Assembly: GCF_947507565.1 (NCBI RefSeq)
Contig: NC_089181.1
Span: 2,489,614-2,553,613, forward strand
Source: Oscarella lobularis
Lineage: Eukaryota; Porifera; Homoscleromorpha; Homosclerophorida; Oscarellidae
DNA: 64,000 nt
Direction of reading: 5' to 3'
Every line of letters begins with the position of its first letter. The stretch's first letter is position 1. This document shows, one piece after another, positions 12,226-25,573 of this stretch. The notes beneath the pieces are model-generated. The model was not told the DNA's origin and made no database searches. It was given only the letters and a program-made list of their open reading frames with translations. Made by a program: the position numbers and the translations under genes.

Positions 12226-15200
12226 ATGAAGAACGCCAAATCGTCGCTCTCGACGGAGATTCCGCCGGTGAAAGGAGCAGTCGAGCATCTTAGAGAGCTC
12301 GGTATGCAATTTCAAAGTCAATACCGCATTCGTGTGCGATCGTGGTCCACTTATAGCATCGAAAATGCGTCTCGAAGACGCCGACGACGTCGATCCGCTC
12401 GTAGAGGCCCTCGAAGAGATGGTAAGCGACTCTCGCGTCACGCTATCGACTCGCGCGACTTTGTATCGAGGAATGGACGTGCAAACGATCCCACGAACAA
12501 CTCGAAACGGTGACGATCGAATCGAGCGCACTCCGACATCGCCTTCGCTCCTTCCCCGTCGACTTCAACGCCGAACTAAGCGGTAAAACGCGCGTAAACA
12601 CGACGAAAGACAAAGATAGGGTCGAAAACAGAAGCACTGGGAGCCGCTCATCAACTGAACGCAGCCCAAATCGGAAAACTAAAGGTACTCGCGAAACAGA
12701 ATGATAAAAGCGTGCTAGATAGAACACGTAGAGCGAACTAAACGAGATCGAGGAGGGAATAGAGAAGGCAATTCGTAGAAAAGAAGTGGTCGAACTTCAC
12801 AATGCTGTTCTCATGTATATCGCCATGTACAGTAGTTGGGGGAGAGAGACTCGCTTCGCTTTTTTTTTAGTCCCGAGAGAAGGCAGTTAGGCGCGAAACA
12901 CGGGGAGTTGGTGGCGAAGCTCAACAGTGCACTATCAGATAAAGCCAAGTGCGTAGGCTGTGAGTTGGCTTTGCCTTCTATTTATTTTTTATAGTCACCG
13001 TATTTCGTTGAATGAGGCAAAAGCAAAGTTGGCGGCGGCTGATAAGAAGGTGACCACTACCGCCGGCGTCCGACTACCGCCGGCGTCCGACTACCGCCGG
13101 CGTCGACGACCACCTGCGATGCTATGTGTTTGTTCCAGATTGACTTTGTGGACGTAGAAATTCGTCACGTGGGTAAGTTGATGGACAAGGAGCGAGAGGA
13201 CACGACGGAGGAAAAGGAGTCGTTGAAACAGAAAATCGTGAGAACTCTTAGACCCGTCGTCACAAGACGACGGCAACGACCGTCTTTGTAATTAATTAGG
13301 CGGACGCGACAGCGGCGATCGAACGCTTAAACGACGAAAACAATAACACGAAACGGTTCGACATAAGAAAAGCCCCTCATCGCGCGTGTCGAGCGAAAGT
13401 CGTGTAGGAGAATCGAAAAATTGCACGACGATTTGGTAAGAAGCGGCGGCGTGCTCGAAACGAAACGAAGGGTAAGATTCGTGATTTGGGACACTCGTGC
13501 ACCCATTGTCAATCGAATTATTTAATTCGTTCTCGCAGACGCTGAAACAGGCCGAATCGTCGCGCGACGAACTCCTTCGGCTCGAGTCGACGATGAAAGA
13601 CGAAGAGGCGGCGGCTCGATCCGCTCTGTTGACGGCAACGAATGGGACGTGAGTTCGGAAGGCACTTGAAAGGCGTCTCCATATACGTTTATCTCGTTGA
13701 TTGCAGCGTAGACATTGTGAATGATCAAGAATCTATTAGAACAAACTTCGCCATGCGAAAGACCGAACTCATCGAAGCGGAGAAACAGGTTCGTTTTTGT
13801 TCCTTGGTGTCGACCGACGCAGGGGTTTACATTCCATTATCAGCTAAAAGACCAACTAGCAATTGCATCAGCAGAAAGTGGAAGAGTCGTTGCCAATAGA
13901 AAAGCGGTTCGATCCGGTATAGACGTCATCTGAGTCATCTCCGCGTTGACCGCATTGAATTTCCTCCTTTGGCGTTTGCAGACTTGCGGGTGGCGAAGGA
14001 AAAGGCCGAAAGAGCGTCCGCTATGTTGGCTTCTGTGAAAGAGACGTGAGTTTACGTACGCTATTTAGGGCGACGCACGTAGGAATATTTTTTCGGTGTC
14101 GTCATAAAACCGCTTATTAGTGTCAATTCCTCGCGACGTGACCTAGTACGGCATTCGGAAGAGTGCGGTCGCATGAGACAAGAAATTAGCGAGCTCAAGT
14201 TCCGCAAAGCTCAAGTGGAGGAGAGGCATAAGTGAGAGCGCTGCTACCACGAAGTACTACTACTACTACTACTAGTATGACTTTTTTTTTAGAGCTGACG
14301 TGGCTCTTCTCAGCGACTCCATCGCAGATACGAGAACTCGCTTGGCGAAGGAGAGAACCGAAAGGTAAGAAGAAGAACTTGTCGACGGCTTTATTGGCAA
14401 AGTCATCTCGTGACTTTAGGCAAAGGGTTCAAGCGGAACAGTCTCAGGTGGCGTCGACGAAGGTGACTGTGAAGCAGGAACAAGCACGCGCTTCGTCGGC
14501 GATGACGAAGCGCATTTCGAGTGCCGTTCAGCGTCAAGAAGCACTAAAAAGCGAAGTTTGTGTGCCACCGCCGCCGCCGCTGCGGCGGCGGGCGACGGCT
14601 TTTATGCAAAACAAAACTGATTAATAAATCCCAATAGTCGGTGAATTTAAAAAGGGCGCTGAATGAAGCTAAAACCCGCGAGTCGGCGCTGAAGCAACAA
14701 TTGACGACGGCTACAACGAAGTATCAGACAATGAAGAATGAACTCGAAACGACAGCGAAGAGCCTGGAGGTAGCGATCTAGGGCAAAGATTGCGCTCGTT
14801 TGACTGAGTTTTTGCACTTTAGGCTAGTATTGGAGACTTGGAATCGAGGCTAAAGGCAGCCAATGAAAAGCTATGTAAAACGAAAGTAAGGAAACGATAT
14901 TTTTTACTTAACATAGAGTTGGATAATTCTGTTATAGCCTCGGATGGCTTCGCTCGAGACGGAGTGTCAAGAACAGCAGTCTCTCTATGACGATAAGAAG
15001 AAGGAGATAGTCGGTAAGGGGAGAAAATATGGTAATTTGTGGGAGTCTAATTGTACGCTCAGCGCTCAAGAACAAAAAGGCCGGCGTAGAAGATGCCATT
15101 ACAAGAGCTTCTCGGGAAATTGAGCGGCTTCATATTCCCCAGGTCCGATGATGATTGATTGGTTTTCATGCGATTTTTTAGCTCGGAATTTAGGAGAAAT

Positions 15201-16010
15201 TGCGCTGCGACATTGGAAAGACGCGAGTCGACGCTTTGCTTTCCATGAAAGCGCACGTCGCGGAATCAGATGGAATTGAGTTGGAAATTCGACATGCTGA
15301 AGACAAGTTGCGTAGTGTACAGACAGAGAACGCAAGGTAAAGGGCAGAAACTGCGCTTTGCAGCGCTAAGAAGTTGGCTCTTCTTTAGATTCTCGAAGGT
15401 AAAAAGCTCGAGGATTTTTAAAGGTATTTATCGCATAGGTTGTCTAGGGCATTGAAGCGTTAAGAAAAGATAGGCTTGAGTTAGAGACTAGGTACGAGGG
15501 CAGTTCACCGGCCATGCTTGCCCTCGAAGCAGATCTGACGCGATATAGAGGTTACAGAACAATACGGCAGTCTATAAAAATTAATTAATTTTGATTTGAA
15601 TCAGATTTACTTGAAGCTGGCTTTCACCAGAGTCAAGAACTCGAAAAGGTAAAGGGGGGTAGACTAGAAGGCGATGTCTTTTACGCGGCGCGCGCGCAAT
15701 CTCAGGAGCAAGCTGCGCGTGACCGAATCGTGCTGAGCAACATGGACACGCTGTGCGACAGTGCCGACAAACGCCAGGAACGGTATCGGAGGTGTGCATA
15801 CACGGGCATCAGTGAACTCACCTTGCTTTTCTCAGGGTTTCAAAAGTGCACGAGAAAATCTCGCACCAACTCGAAATATTAGGCAATTTTCTCGAGGCTG
15901 CGGCGAGCAAAAAGGTACGCACAACGACTTTATTATTAATAATTAAATGTCAAATTTGTTTTCGTTCGCGAAAAAGAAGAAACGAAAAAAAGCCGACCGA
16001 CGAAACGTGA
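12226..16010 (+). CDS. Long coiled-coil protein, CCDC175/CCDC178-like
   Basis: Roughly twenty short exons separated by 50-120 bp introns encode an almost continuous coiled coil. The start MKNAKSSLSTEIPPVKGAVE is at 12226. Later pieces include EDADDVDPLVEALEEM, SALRHRLRSFPVDFNAELS, HQLNAAQIGKLKSELNEIEE, RISLNEAKAKLAAADKK, ESSRDELLRLESTMKDEEAA, SDSIADTRTRLAKERTER and EEHLKNKKAGVEDA-like text near 15065. The N-terminal third follows the register of animal CCDC175 (a 'LxTLP' block then 'N..xI..L...' heptads), but coiled coils mimic one another, so this is tentative. The function of the family is poorly known, with testis expression in mammals. The end at 16010 assumes read-through after SKK at 15914; an earlier splice is possible. 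The NENF stop lies 30 bp away on the other strand. Confidence 0.6.
13059..13105 (+). repeat. 17-bp minisatellite, about 2.8 copies
   Basis: Unit ACCGCCGGCGTCCGACT repeated at 13059, 13076 and 13093 (last copy truncated). It lies in an intron of the coiled-coil gene. Confidence 0.85.
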
Positions 16011-16039
16011 CTGACACAAAATAATTTCTTCTGTACACT

Positions 16040-16710
16040 TCATAGATCCGCGCGACGGTCAGCTGCAGCGTCGTCGCGCTCGCGAAAGTAAGCGTACTTT
16101 TCCGTGCGGCCGACGACGGGGTATTTTGCCTGATAAACGTCACGAAATATTTTGTCCAGTTCAGCCTTTTGTTCCGACGAGAGAGAGTCCTAAAGGGGAT
16201 GCGCGCGTGTGGTCGACTTTTTGAGGGGTGAATTTAACGAAATACTCACAATGTTATCATGTATGTCGTCGACTTCGAGAGACCACTTTGCAATGGCGTG
16301 GCTTGGGTCTTTGCCCGCCATTACATTATAGGTCCCTTCCTTGCCATAAAATTCTGACAGAAAATAATATGTAATATCACGGATACATACATTTTTTAGG
16401 TACATAGTATCCGTGGTGTCTACCCACCCCTTCCCTTAGTGACGTCGAATACCACTCCTTTTACTGCCATGTAGATTGGTTTTTCTGGCTAAAGTAACTT
16501 TGCGTCGATTTTCAATTGCAATTTCTAGTTATTTTTTCTACGTCTGAGCCGTCGTATTGAGCGAGCTCTTCGGCGGAGAACGTTCTTTGGGGAATATTTC
16601 CTAGATCTGTCGTGGGTGTTATTGTTGAGCGAGAAGACGACTATCTCACGTTCGTCGTTGCACGTCGCTAGTGCTAACACGGCGAGAAAGGCAAAAGTTT
16701 GAAACACCAT
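16040..16710 (-). CDS. NENF: Neudesin-like secreted cytochrome b5/MAPR-domain protein
   Basis: Neudesin is a secreted heme-binding protein of the membrane-associated progesterone receptor (MAPR) group, neurotrophic in vertebrates. The start at 16710 opens the signal peptide MVFQTFAFLAVLALATC. A short intron (16607-16649) joins to PQRTFSAEELAQYDGSD, then PIYMAVKGVVFDVTKG, EFYGKEGTYNVMAGKDPSHA, IAKWSLEVDDIHDN, and LSSEQKAELDKIFRDVYQAK before YPVVGRTEKYAYF. This order (TxEEL..YDG, IY.AVKG.VFDV, FYG..G.Y....GKD) is diagnostic of MAPR domains, and the signal peptide points to neudesin rather than PGRMC or neuferricin. Five exons. No ER-retention signal at the C-terminus (ends RRADL). Confidence 0.9.
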
Positions 16711-16789
16711 TGCTACTATAGCGCGCACTAAAATAGCCACGTGCCTTGCAAACAACAACAAAGAAAACAGGGTCTGCATCTCTCCGCAT

Positions 16790-19317
16790 CTAATGCGTGC
16801 ATTCAAATGTGACCGTCTTTCCTAGCTCGATCGGTGATAACTTTACGTTTACTTCCGTTCCAGAAGGTGCGAGTCGCGTTTCGCCTGGCGTTCGGCACTT
16901 GACGTTGAGCGGGCTGAAGCGAACGTTTACGCCATTGCTGGGAGGATACGCCGGACTGCTCAAAGAAACGGAAAAAGAATTCGTCGACCAGTCGGGCCCC
17001 CCAACGGGATCCACCAGAACCAACACCGGAAAATCAACAGAAATGCTCAAATTCGTCGAAATCTCAATCTCACCGGCTTTCCAGAAAACCACCTCGATCA
17101 ATCCGGACGACGCATTGAAAACACCCCGAGCCGATCCGTCCGAACTCCTCACGACCTTCAAGTCGTCCGATTTCGCAACGTCATTCAAATCAACGTTGAC
17201 AAAGACCGCATATCCGGCGCTGGCACCACTAGTTCCATGATCAATCCATACATCAAAAACATCACGAGTGATCACACCTGAGCCAGTTCCTATGGATGCC
17301 CAGTCACCCCTTCTAGGGCCCACATTCACATGAAGAGGCACGTCAGTGCCTATCATAGGAATATATCCCGTCCTGTTGTGATATATAAAGTCAATGTTAG
17401 TAAAGGTGTAGTTTCCTGGGTTGAGTTTCCTTGGCGATTTGCCTGTCTCGGCTATGTAGACGTCGCCGTCAAGAAGCCGATTAGCTATAGACGTGTATAC
17501 AGGGTTTCCAGACGGACACGTGATGTTGTCAATGAGAGCAACGAAGGCGTTTTCTGCAAAGAACCAAGTTTTCTTCGCTGTGAGGTTTCTGGAAACTAAG
17601 TCCATTGCTGCGGCACCGTATTCCATGTTAGATACGCCTCCGACGAAGGAAGACGTTTCCATGTGAAAGTCGTAGTTGCATGCTAGTAGGGGGATGTTCT
17701 GCTCGCACGTTATTCCGGGCAGACGTTGCCAGTTCCAGACGGGGAAGATATCCTCGTATTCACCTCCTGTGTAGTAAACGTTGACGACGCCGTCGGCGAA
17801 GTGCTCCGATTTTATCCCCTAGAAAACGACTATGCTATTTGGATTTTGATAGGGTTTCCTAGTGACCTGTTCGTTGACACATCGAGCCCCGATTGTTCGA
17901 TTGCTTCGCATGTGGAGCGTGATCATGTAATTGGGACGTCGATGCACCATGTAGTCACTGTCCCAATAATGCTTATTTCCAGTCACAAACGGAGGACCGC
18001 CTAGTGGAGAGAAAGAATTCCTCGCGCGTTGGACAGGTAAAAGTTTTCGTACGAGCGTTTGCTATGCGTGTTGCAAAGTCAACGAATTCTTGGTGCCGCT
18101 CTCCAGGCACTGCTGACAGTCGTTCCGGTGTAAACGTTCCCGGCTTTCCTCCCCCGGTACCGGCGACCTAAAGGTTACTGCTTCTACTTTGCATTGCCTG
18201 TGGTGAGTATAAATTTACTCCTCGGCCGATAACGGACCAATCCCACGTATTGCCGCGAATCATCCACTGTTGACCGTCTAAAACAAGATGAGCGAAATTC
18301 CCCAGAGTGGTGCTATTCATGGCGTACGACGTCCCTGGCGAATAAGATGAAATAACGAATTACTAGAGCTAGAGAAGTATTAATCGCACCTGCTGAAAAG
18401 TAGACAAAGTCGAGTAGCTGGGTAGTGAAGACACTGCCGTACGAACCGGCCAAGAGCTCCGGTCCGTGTTGATGAAACGATCCATCTGTCTGAATTCCGT
18501 CCTGTTGTTGTGTTCCTATGACTATCTCGTCGTAGATTCGGGAAAAGCATTGATTCACTGCCGTCTCATTTCCTACAAAGATGATAGTTGCAATTGATTA
18601 GGTTCTGTCCTGCCTGAACACCTGTGAAGAGCCCTCGTTGTATCTGGATGTTACACATCCACACCAAATTAGCTCCCGTCCATCCTTTCCACCACGTGGC
18701 TCTTTCCATTATTTCAACACCCTTTTTCGACTCGTTTGCATTCAATGAACTCTCGATTAACAAATACGAATTAGCGATGGTAAGCGGGACTCCAATTTGG
18801 TTGTACCTAGTAGAGAGCTATAAAAAAGGGAAATCTTTCTCCTTTATCAGTCAACCTCACCACCAGTTAGGATTTTCAAAATCGTTCTTCAACCAGAAAT
18901 CCAAAGCAAGGTGGATTTTACCCATCAAGTCACTGCTGTTGTGTACGCTGCTATTAGGAGTTTTATACGCGATGCACATCGTCTAGCGTAGATCGATGAC
19001 ACCGTACGCTTCAGAGACACTTTTCAATGTTCTCTCACCTTGACTCGATCAACGTGTTCTGACGTTTTCCAAGCACCCCTCGTTTTATCCTTATAATCGA
19101 TGTCAGACCAACTGCCGTCATTCGTCAAGCTGCTCGCGTAGCCTTGCGCTTGCTCAGCGACTTCTTGCACCGAATGAGCCGACGTTGGAAGCAACGACTC
19201 GACTATGCGCTCTTGGACTGTGTCGAGATCATTGCCAAAGAAGAACAAGGCACGCGAGAAATGGGAGAAAGACAGGAGAACGACTGCCAGAGGCAGAAAG
19301 ACGAAGAGAGAAGACAT
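16790..19317 (-). CDS. Secreted polysaccharide lyase family 8 (hyaluronate/chondroitin lyase type)
   Basis: PL8 enzymes cleave hyaluronan, chondroitin or xanthan by beta-elimination. The start at 19317 gives a signal peptide (MSSLFVFLPLAVVLLSFSHF). The alpha-toroid part shows ENPNWWYNQIGVPLTIANSY, the family NWW..QIG.P block, then DGSFHQHGPELLAGSYG with the catalytic His and Tyr spaced as in the pneumococcal enzyme. The beta-sandwich part shows HYWDSDYMVHRRPNYMITLH, EDIFPVWNWQRLPG and HMETSSFVGGVSNMEYG. At least seven introns of typical local size show it is a resident nuclear gene, not a contaminant. Substrate cannot be told. PL8 is common in bacteria and scarce in animals, so an ancient transfer is possible. 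The last exon is about 870 bp. Confidence 0.9.
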
Positions 19318-19386
19318 CGAGATGCTCTACTCAAGGATCACGCGCTGCAAGCGTAAATGGAATCGATAATTAATAAGACAGAAATT

Positions 19387-21226
19387 CTACAAGTGAAGGT
19401 CTTTGGAGCCAAGCGATTGGAAAAAGCGCTCAACGTCGCTGTCAGAAACATCTGATATGTGCGGAGGAGACCAGCGTGGCTGTTGATCGCGATCCACCAG
19501 CACTACACAACACAGATACAGTAAGAGACGTACGTTAGAACACACCTGCCGTTTTTCCAATCTAACCGGCTCTGATTCCCTCGAAAAAGTCGTGGCCCTC
19601 CTACGTCAAAAGCATCAACTTGGCGATGTACGTGCTACTTTTTGGCCATACCATGCACTGCTGGCTCATGCGGTATTCCATTTCAAGATCTTCCTTTAGA
19701 CTCATCTTTGCTCCCAGTTGAAGCTGTCGCAGCGTCACTTTCATCGACGTAGGCGACTGTGGTAAAGAATAGTTGTACTACTGCAAAGGAGGAGAAATGC
19801 TGACCTACCATTTTCTTCAAGGCCTGAAAGAGAAGAGATTACTAGAAGCAGACATACATATGCACTTGGCTACCTTTAGTTGACTTTTAGCCCAATCAGA
19901 ACCGTCATTCTCCAAAGACTTGAATATGCCTTCGATCGTGGAAGCAGAAAAACAGCTGAATCAACGCGCATTTGACGGGCAAAAATTACGTTCGACGACA
20001 ACATCTCCTACTCGTTAATCTGCTCCATGAAAGGCTGGAGGGAAAACGACTGGTTTTCAGGTCGCAGGCACTTTATGAAAACAGGTCGAAAACAGGAAAA
20101 CGACGCACGTATCTCACTCGTTCACCTCTTGGTGAAAGCGGTCAAGTATGTCGCCGACGTTTTTCCCCGAAGAGTTGAGCAAAGCTGTTTCAACGTCCAG
20201 AACTTTGTCTGACGCCACGTAGTGAGTAGCAACGCCAGCTAGCTGCACATCTCGACCCTTCAGCCGAACACCTGAAGAGCTATTTCTATTTAATAATTAA
20301 TTAAACCGGCCACTTTGGACCTGTCAACGCCAAGTAAATGCCCAACTTGCCACTGAGCCTCGGCAGAAAATAACCGCCGCCGACGTCAGGAAAGAGACCT
20401 GTTGAGAGACGATGAAAAAAAGGTTTTGACGTTGAGTGAAAACAGACCGATTCCTGTCTCTGGCATGGCAAACACCGTCCTCTCCGTAGCAACTCGATAT
20501 GGCCCGTGAACAGACAGTCCAACACCCTGAAAAGAGAGTCAGAGCGAGCAGACTTCGATTCTCACTATCTCACTCCTCCCATAGTGATACCATCGATAAG
20601 GGCAACGTAGGGCGTCTTCAGCGTTCCTATTGTATAATTTAGACGATATTCTTCCTTGAAAAATTCTTCGGGTATGCTATTGTGATGAATCTTTTTCCCG
20701 TCGGCCACAGCTGTATGGAAACACTCCTCGGCTATTGGTGGCAATAATTACTCATCAATAACCAACCTCTGACGTCTCCCCCAGCACAGAATGCTTTGTC
20801 GCCAGCACCCTTGATTAGTATTATTCGAACAGTTGGATCTGCGTCCCATTGCTGTGAAGGATGCAATTACCCGAGAATGTGCATCTGCAGCTGTTTTTTT
20901 ACCTTCAGGTTAGGATAGATCTTCTTGACCATGGACAGGTTTAGAGCGTTCAGCGCTTTTGGCCTGTTCAGCGTGATTCGAGCTGCCCCGTTGGCTAATT
21001 TCTCCATTATGACGTCCTCTTCGGCACTCGGGGACGTCGAAAACATTTTACTAGTGGAAGGTATCGGTTTTCTCCGTTAGAGATTGAGAGTAGAGTACCT
21101 TTCGGAGCTGAGGTGTCTCGACAAGAGAGCCAACCGAAACGAAGCACGATTTCTATAAATGCAAAGGCGATTTGCGCTGTCTGCTACCGCCTGCTTCTAC
21201 CTCAACGCCGTCCTCAGAGACTTCAT
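19387..21226 (-). CDS. HIBCH: 3-hydroxyisobutyryl-CoA hydrolase, mitochondrial
   Basis: Hydrolyses 3-hydroxyisobutyryl-CoA in mitochondrial valine breakdown. Crotonase fold. The proposed start at 21226 (MKSLRTALR) joins across a 48-bp intron to [17 protein letters not shown] and then [12 protein letters not shown], giving an Arg/Ser/Leu-rich, acid-free leader typical of mitochondrial import. Then come [32 protein letters not shown] (oxyanion-hole block), [19 protein letters not shown] with the catalytic Glu, and [19 protein letters not shown]. The C-terminus [15 protein letters not shown] matches the family end. A start at the MFS methionine (about 21047) would give a protein without the leader. 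Confidence 0.92.
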
Positions 21227-21492
21227 TCTCCTAGTAGCGCACGCAGTCGATATTCGTCAAAAAATGCCCAACAGGTCTATTTTTTAATTGCCTAAACAAT
21301 TTCCCTCATGCTGTCATCGCAAAACAAATAACCAGATCAATTGCAAAGAATTCGCTCACACCAAATAATTATCATTCTAAATCAGATGGGGCCTCAGAAA
21401 AAAAAAACCACGAAGCCATGATCGTCATCCTAAACATTAAGAAAGAACTGTTCGAATTTGAATTACCAAACTGTTCGAATTAAGTAAGCCAG

Positions 21493-24480
21493 CTAAGCCA
21501 ATAGAAGACCGATGCGCTTTCGATCGAGTTCCACTTTATCCACTTCAACTCGAACTTGATCGCCGTAGTGAAGTTGGGCTCCTCGTAAGGAAGAAACGTG
21601 CACCAGGCCGGAGGTTTCGACTCCGACGTCGACAAAGACGCCAAACGACACGACGTTCGTCACTCGTCCCGTGAGAATGGCACCTCGTCGAAGATCTGCC
21701 ATTGATAGGACGGATTTTCGAAATATTGGCTCATTGAAGTCGTCTCTCAAATCGCGAACGGGCCGACGAAACGCGTCGACTATCAGCTCAAGAGTCGGAA
21801 CACCTATCTTCAAGTCGTCGGCAACGTTTCCTTTTGCATGCACAAGAAATGTCAGGAAAGAACAAAATCGCCAATCGAGAGAGATGCTTACGTAGAGATA
21901 GTCGACCGAGCTTCTGACGCAGAACCTCTTGCCCCAGCTGATCGACAGTGGCTCCAACCAGCTCCAAAAGCCTATAGAAATCACTGAAAGACTAAACGCT
22001 CGGTTATAACTATTACTTACTTCCTGGCGGCTTCATATGACTCCGGATGGATATTCGTCGCATCAAAAGGCTCCGGTAAGTCGTCGTTCTTTTTTCTTCT
22101 CTTTGATTCGGTGGAAACCTTCGCAGCGGCACCGGCTTTTCTTTTTCTCGATTTGCCGGCAGCGCGTTGTGGTACAAAATCGTCGTCGTCGTCATCGTCG
22201 TCATCGTCGTCTTTGATGAGACGAGGAGGAGAAGGAGGAGGAGGAGGAGGAGGAGGAAGAGGAACACTCGCCTGACTGATCCTAACGAATCCGGCGCACT
22301 GCTCAAACGTCTTCGCTCCAATTCCCTTCACTTTTCTCAATTGACTCCGATTGACAAACGCTCCGTTCTTCTCTCGATAATCGACGACGGCTTTGGCGCG
22401 AGTCGGCCCCATGCCGGCGACGTGTCGGAGCAGCGGAACGCTGCACGCGTTTAGATCGACGCCGACTAAGCTAACCGCGTCTTCGATGACGCCGGCAAGA
22501 GCATCGTCCAACATCTTCTTAGGCATGTCATGCTAGATCGAAACGGAACTATATAGATATAGGTTTCCTTTTGATGGAAGTCCGTGTGCTTGCCTGATAC
22601 ATGCCGATGCCGAGATGTTTGGGATCGATTTTTACCAGTTCAGCCAATGGGTCTTGAAGTCGTCTTGCAATCGAGACGGCGCTACGCAGATTCGGTTCCA
22701 GGTCGGGCATTTCCTCTTGAGCAATCGGCGAGACGCTGTACAACGATGCTCCCGATTCGTCAACAATACTTTGAGAGAGAGAGAAAAAAAAGAAAAAATG
22801 AATGCCATCGATTTTCTCGTCGTTATCTGTATATACCAGTATGACACTTCTCGATGCCACAGCGACTTTGATCTGATGACGTCAGAAACGATTTCTTGCG
22901 TCTCCCTCGATCCCTTGCCATTTCCAATCGCTAACAACTTACACCTGAAAACGGTGTATGCATCATATTTAATTAACCCTAGATGTCTAGATATTCATTA
23001 CCTCTGCTCGTCAATTATGGCCCGTAGCTCTTCTTTTGCCCGGCGCTTTGGAATCAAAAGAAGATGTAGGACTGTTGTGAAAAGGATGCGTCCGGTGGAA
23101 TCGACGGCGGCTACTTTGCACCCGTGTCGATAGCCCGGGTCGATGCCGAGTACGGTGGCCCCGCGAACGGGGGGAGTCAAGAGAACGCGCTTCAAATTTT
23201 CGATGAATACGGCCACTCCTTCGCGTTCGGCCGACTCCGTTGCATCGCGTCTCAATTCGCGAAGGACTTTGGGAATCATCAGTCTCGAATGAGCGTCAAG
23301 GAGAGATTTCTCGATTAGGGCGAATATTTCGGCTGGTCGCAAAAAGGAGTATCGCGATATTCGTCATCAAATTCTTTTTTTCTCCTCGCGTTTCATACCT
23401 GCGGCATCGTGTCTGATCCATTTTCGTTTTGCCCAGTCCAAATGCGCGGTCTCGTCCAACTTGGGAAGCACTAGTTTGACCGACAACACTTTCTGCTGCT
23501 CTCCTCTATTCAGAGCCAGAATCTAAAGGGGGGGAAAATGAAGAATACGCGTTAGCTGACATACAAACTCATCATCAATAATACTTGATGGGCTTTGAGA
23601 AATCGAAATGGAGAAGAGAATCTAAAATAGTCTTGGTATTTTCTATCAAATTCTTCTTTCTCTTCCTTGCTCGAGGACCGAGCAGAACTTTCTAGCATCA
23701 CCGACCTTTCTGCTCTGAGCAAGAAGAAACGTTGACTCAACGCGTCAATTTTTCCAGCATTCTCCCATACAGTCGTTTCAGCCTTTCTCTCGTTGCAGCG
23801 TCCTTGGAAATGATGTCGGCAATAATATTCTTTAGAGCCGTCTCTACCGCCTTTACACTCTCCAAGCCTATGCGCCATAACATTTATAAAGCCCAGTTAG
23901 TAACTACTTTTTTAAAAAAACCTTTGCGAGACCCGTCCACTTGACTTTTCATATCGACAGACTTTTGCCTGTCGAGAACGAGTCTAGCTAAAGGCTCTAT
24001 TCCGAGCTGACGCGCACGCTCGGCTAAACTCGTCTTTGCTCCCTTCTTGTATGGCGCGTACTAAAACACAGGAGTCAGTGTGGTGTAACCATCTCAATAA
24101 GACTTATGCATACCAACTCTTCGACATCTGCTAGAGTTCTGGCGTGTCGTATGCTTCTCTCTAATTCTGGAGTCAGTTTTTTGTCTTTCGTTAGTGTCTT
24201 TATGATGTTCTCCTGTTTAGCGAGTACAGAGCTGGAAAAGAGCTGGAAAATTTCGCCTGACTACTTCAATCGATTCGTTTTGGAACCTTAGTCGTTTGAA
24301 CTGATTCTCGATGCTTCTGATTTGGTTCTCGTTCATCCCATTCGTTCTCTCGGCCCTGTATCTCGTAATGAACGCTACGGTGTAGTCGTTCTGCAGCATT
24401 TCGATGACATTGCGCGTTGGATTCAAGGGAAGACGAAGGTTTTCCGCTGCGACGCGAACCGGATCAAACGCTTCGGTCAT
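21493..24480 (-). CDS. SRBD1: S1 RNA-binding domain protein 1 (Tex-family)
   Basis: Eukaryotic member of the Tex/Spt6-like family of nucleic-acid-binding proteins. The start at 24480 leads straight into the Tex N-terminal helices ([40 protein letters not shown]). The YqgF/RNase-H-like core reads [20 protein letters not shown]. The helix-hairpin-helix part reads [20 protein letters not shown] and [20 protein letters not shown]. The C-terminal S1 domain reads [20 protein letters not shown] and ends at IGLLLA. An acidic Asp run followed by a Lys/Arg cluster sits between HhH and the second HhH/S1 part. Human SRBD1 has a longer N-terminal extension that is not seen here, so an upstream exon may exist. 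Head-to-head with ABCB10. Confidence 0.93.
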
Positions 24481-24620
24481 GACGATGCCTTCAGCGCCTT
24501 TTTATTTGCTGCAGGAGCGAGTAGTAGTAAGGAGACGACATTTCCTGCCTCGCGGATGTACGGGTGTCGAGCTCAAGCCGATGCCCGTATAGAAACAGAC
24601 GAATATTCGCCGAATTGAGC
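24481..24620. promoter_or_regulatory. Shared promoter region, SRBD1 / ABCB10
   Basis: 140 bp between divergent start codons. Any core promoter for both genes lies here or within first exons. Inferred from arrangement only. Confidence 0.4.
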
Positions 24621-25542
24621 ATGCTAGGAAGTATCTGGGGAGTCAGAAAGCGCTTCGTCTTCACGGCGTCAAAATTGACTCAGTTTGAGGTGCCTTCGCG
24701 CCGCCTTTTCTACGGTTTTCGTTCGATTGGAAGAGAAACGACAAGATTCTTCCAAGGAAATCCAATTCGACAGAAAGCAATTGTAATAGGAAGACGTCTT
24801 AGTACAGAATCGCAGCCGAAAACGACAATTTTGTCCGAACTTCGACGTCTATTGGCACTAACGAGATCGGAATCGAGGCAATTAGCGTGTACGTCACTAA
24901 CGACTTTGGATAAAGTAAAACGGCGCTAAATATAAACGCAGAGAGCGCCAGCTAAACCAACTAACTAACGAACGAACTATTAAGCTGATGAACAAACGTA
25001 CTAGTACAGTACATATGCTCGAGGCGTCAATTATTATTATTAATTGATTTCTAATAATTTTCTTCTTTATCAGCTGCTGTCGGTCTTCTTTTCGTTTCAT
25101 CAGCCGTCACAATGTCGGTTCCCTTTTGCATGGGTCGAGTGGTGGATGCAATCAACGTGTCGGATCACGAGCGCGATCAAATGCGCTTGAATCTCACGCG
25201 CCTGTGCCAGGTCTTTGGCGTGATTTTCTGCATTGGCGCGGCGGCCAATTGCGGTCGCATCTATCTCACTCAGACGTCGGGTAAGCCACGGAAAGTCAGC
25301 CAGCCCGGAATTCCATTGTGACGTCTCTCCTAATGGCAGGTCAACGAATTATCAAACGGTTGCGAGACAAACTGTTTGGCGCCATCGTGTCGCAGGAAAT
25401 TGCTTTCTTCGATCGAACTCGAACCGGTGAACTTATCAATCGCTTGTCGACGGACACGACTCTCGTGGGCAAAGCATTGACCGAGAATCTCTCGGGCGGT
25501 CTACGGTCCCTAATCCAAGCTGGAGCCGGCGTTTCAATGATG

Positions 25543-25573
<31 letters not shown>

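Noticed and set aside
22013-22321. Minus-strand Leu-rich frame next to SRBD1 acidic run
   Set aside because: Frame-shifted reading of the SRBD1 exon that encodes the Asp/Lys-rich linker.
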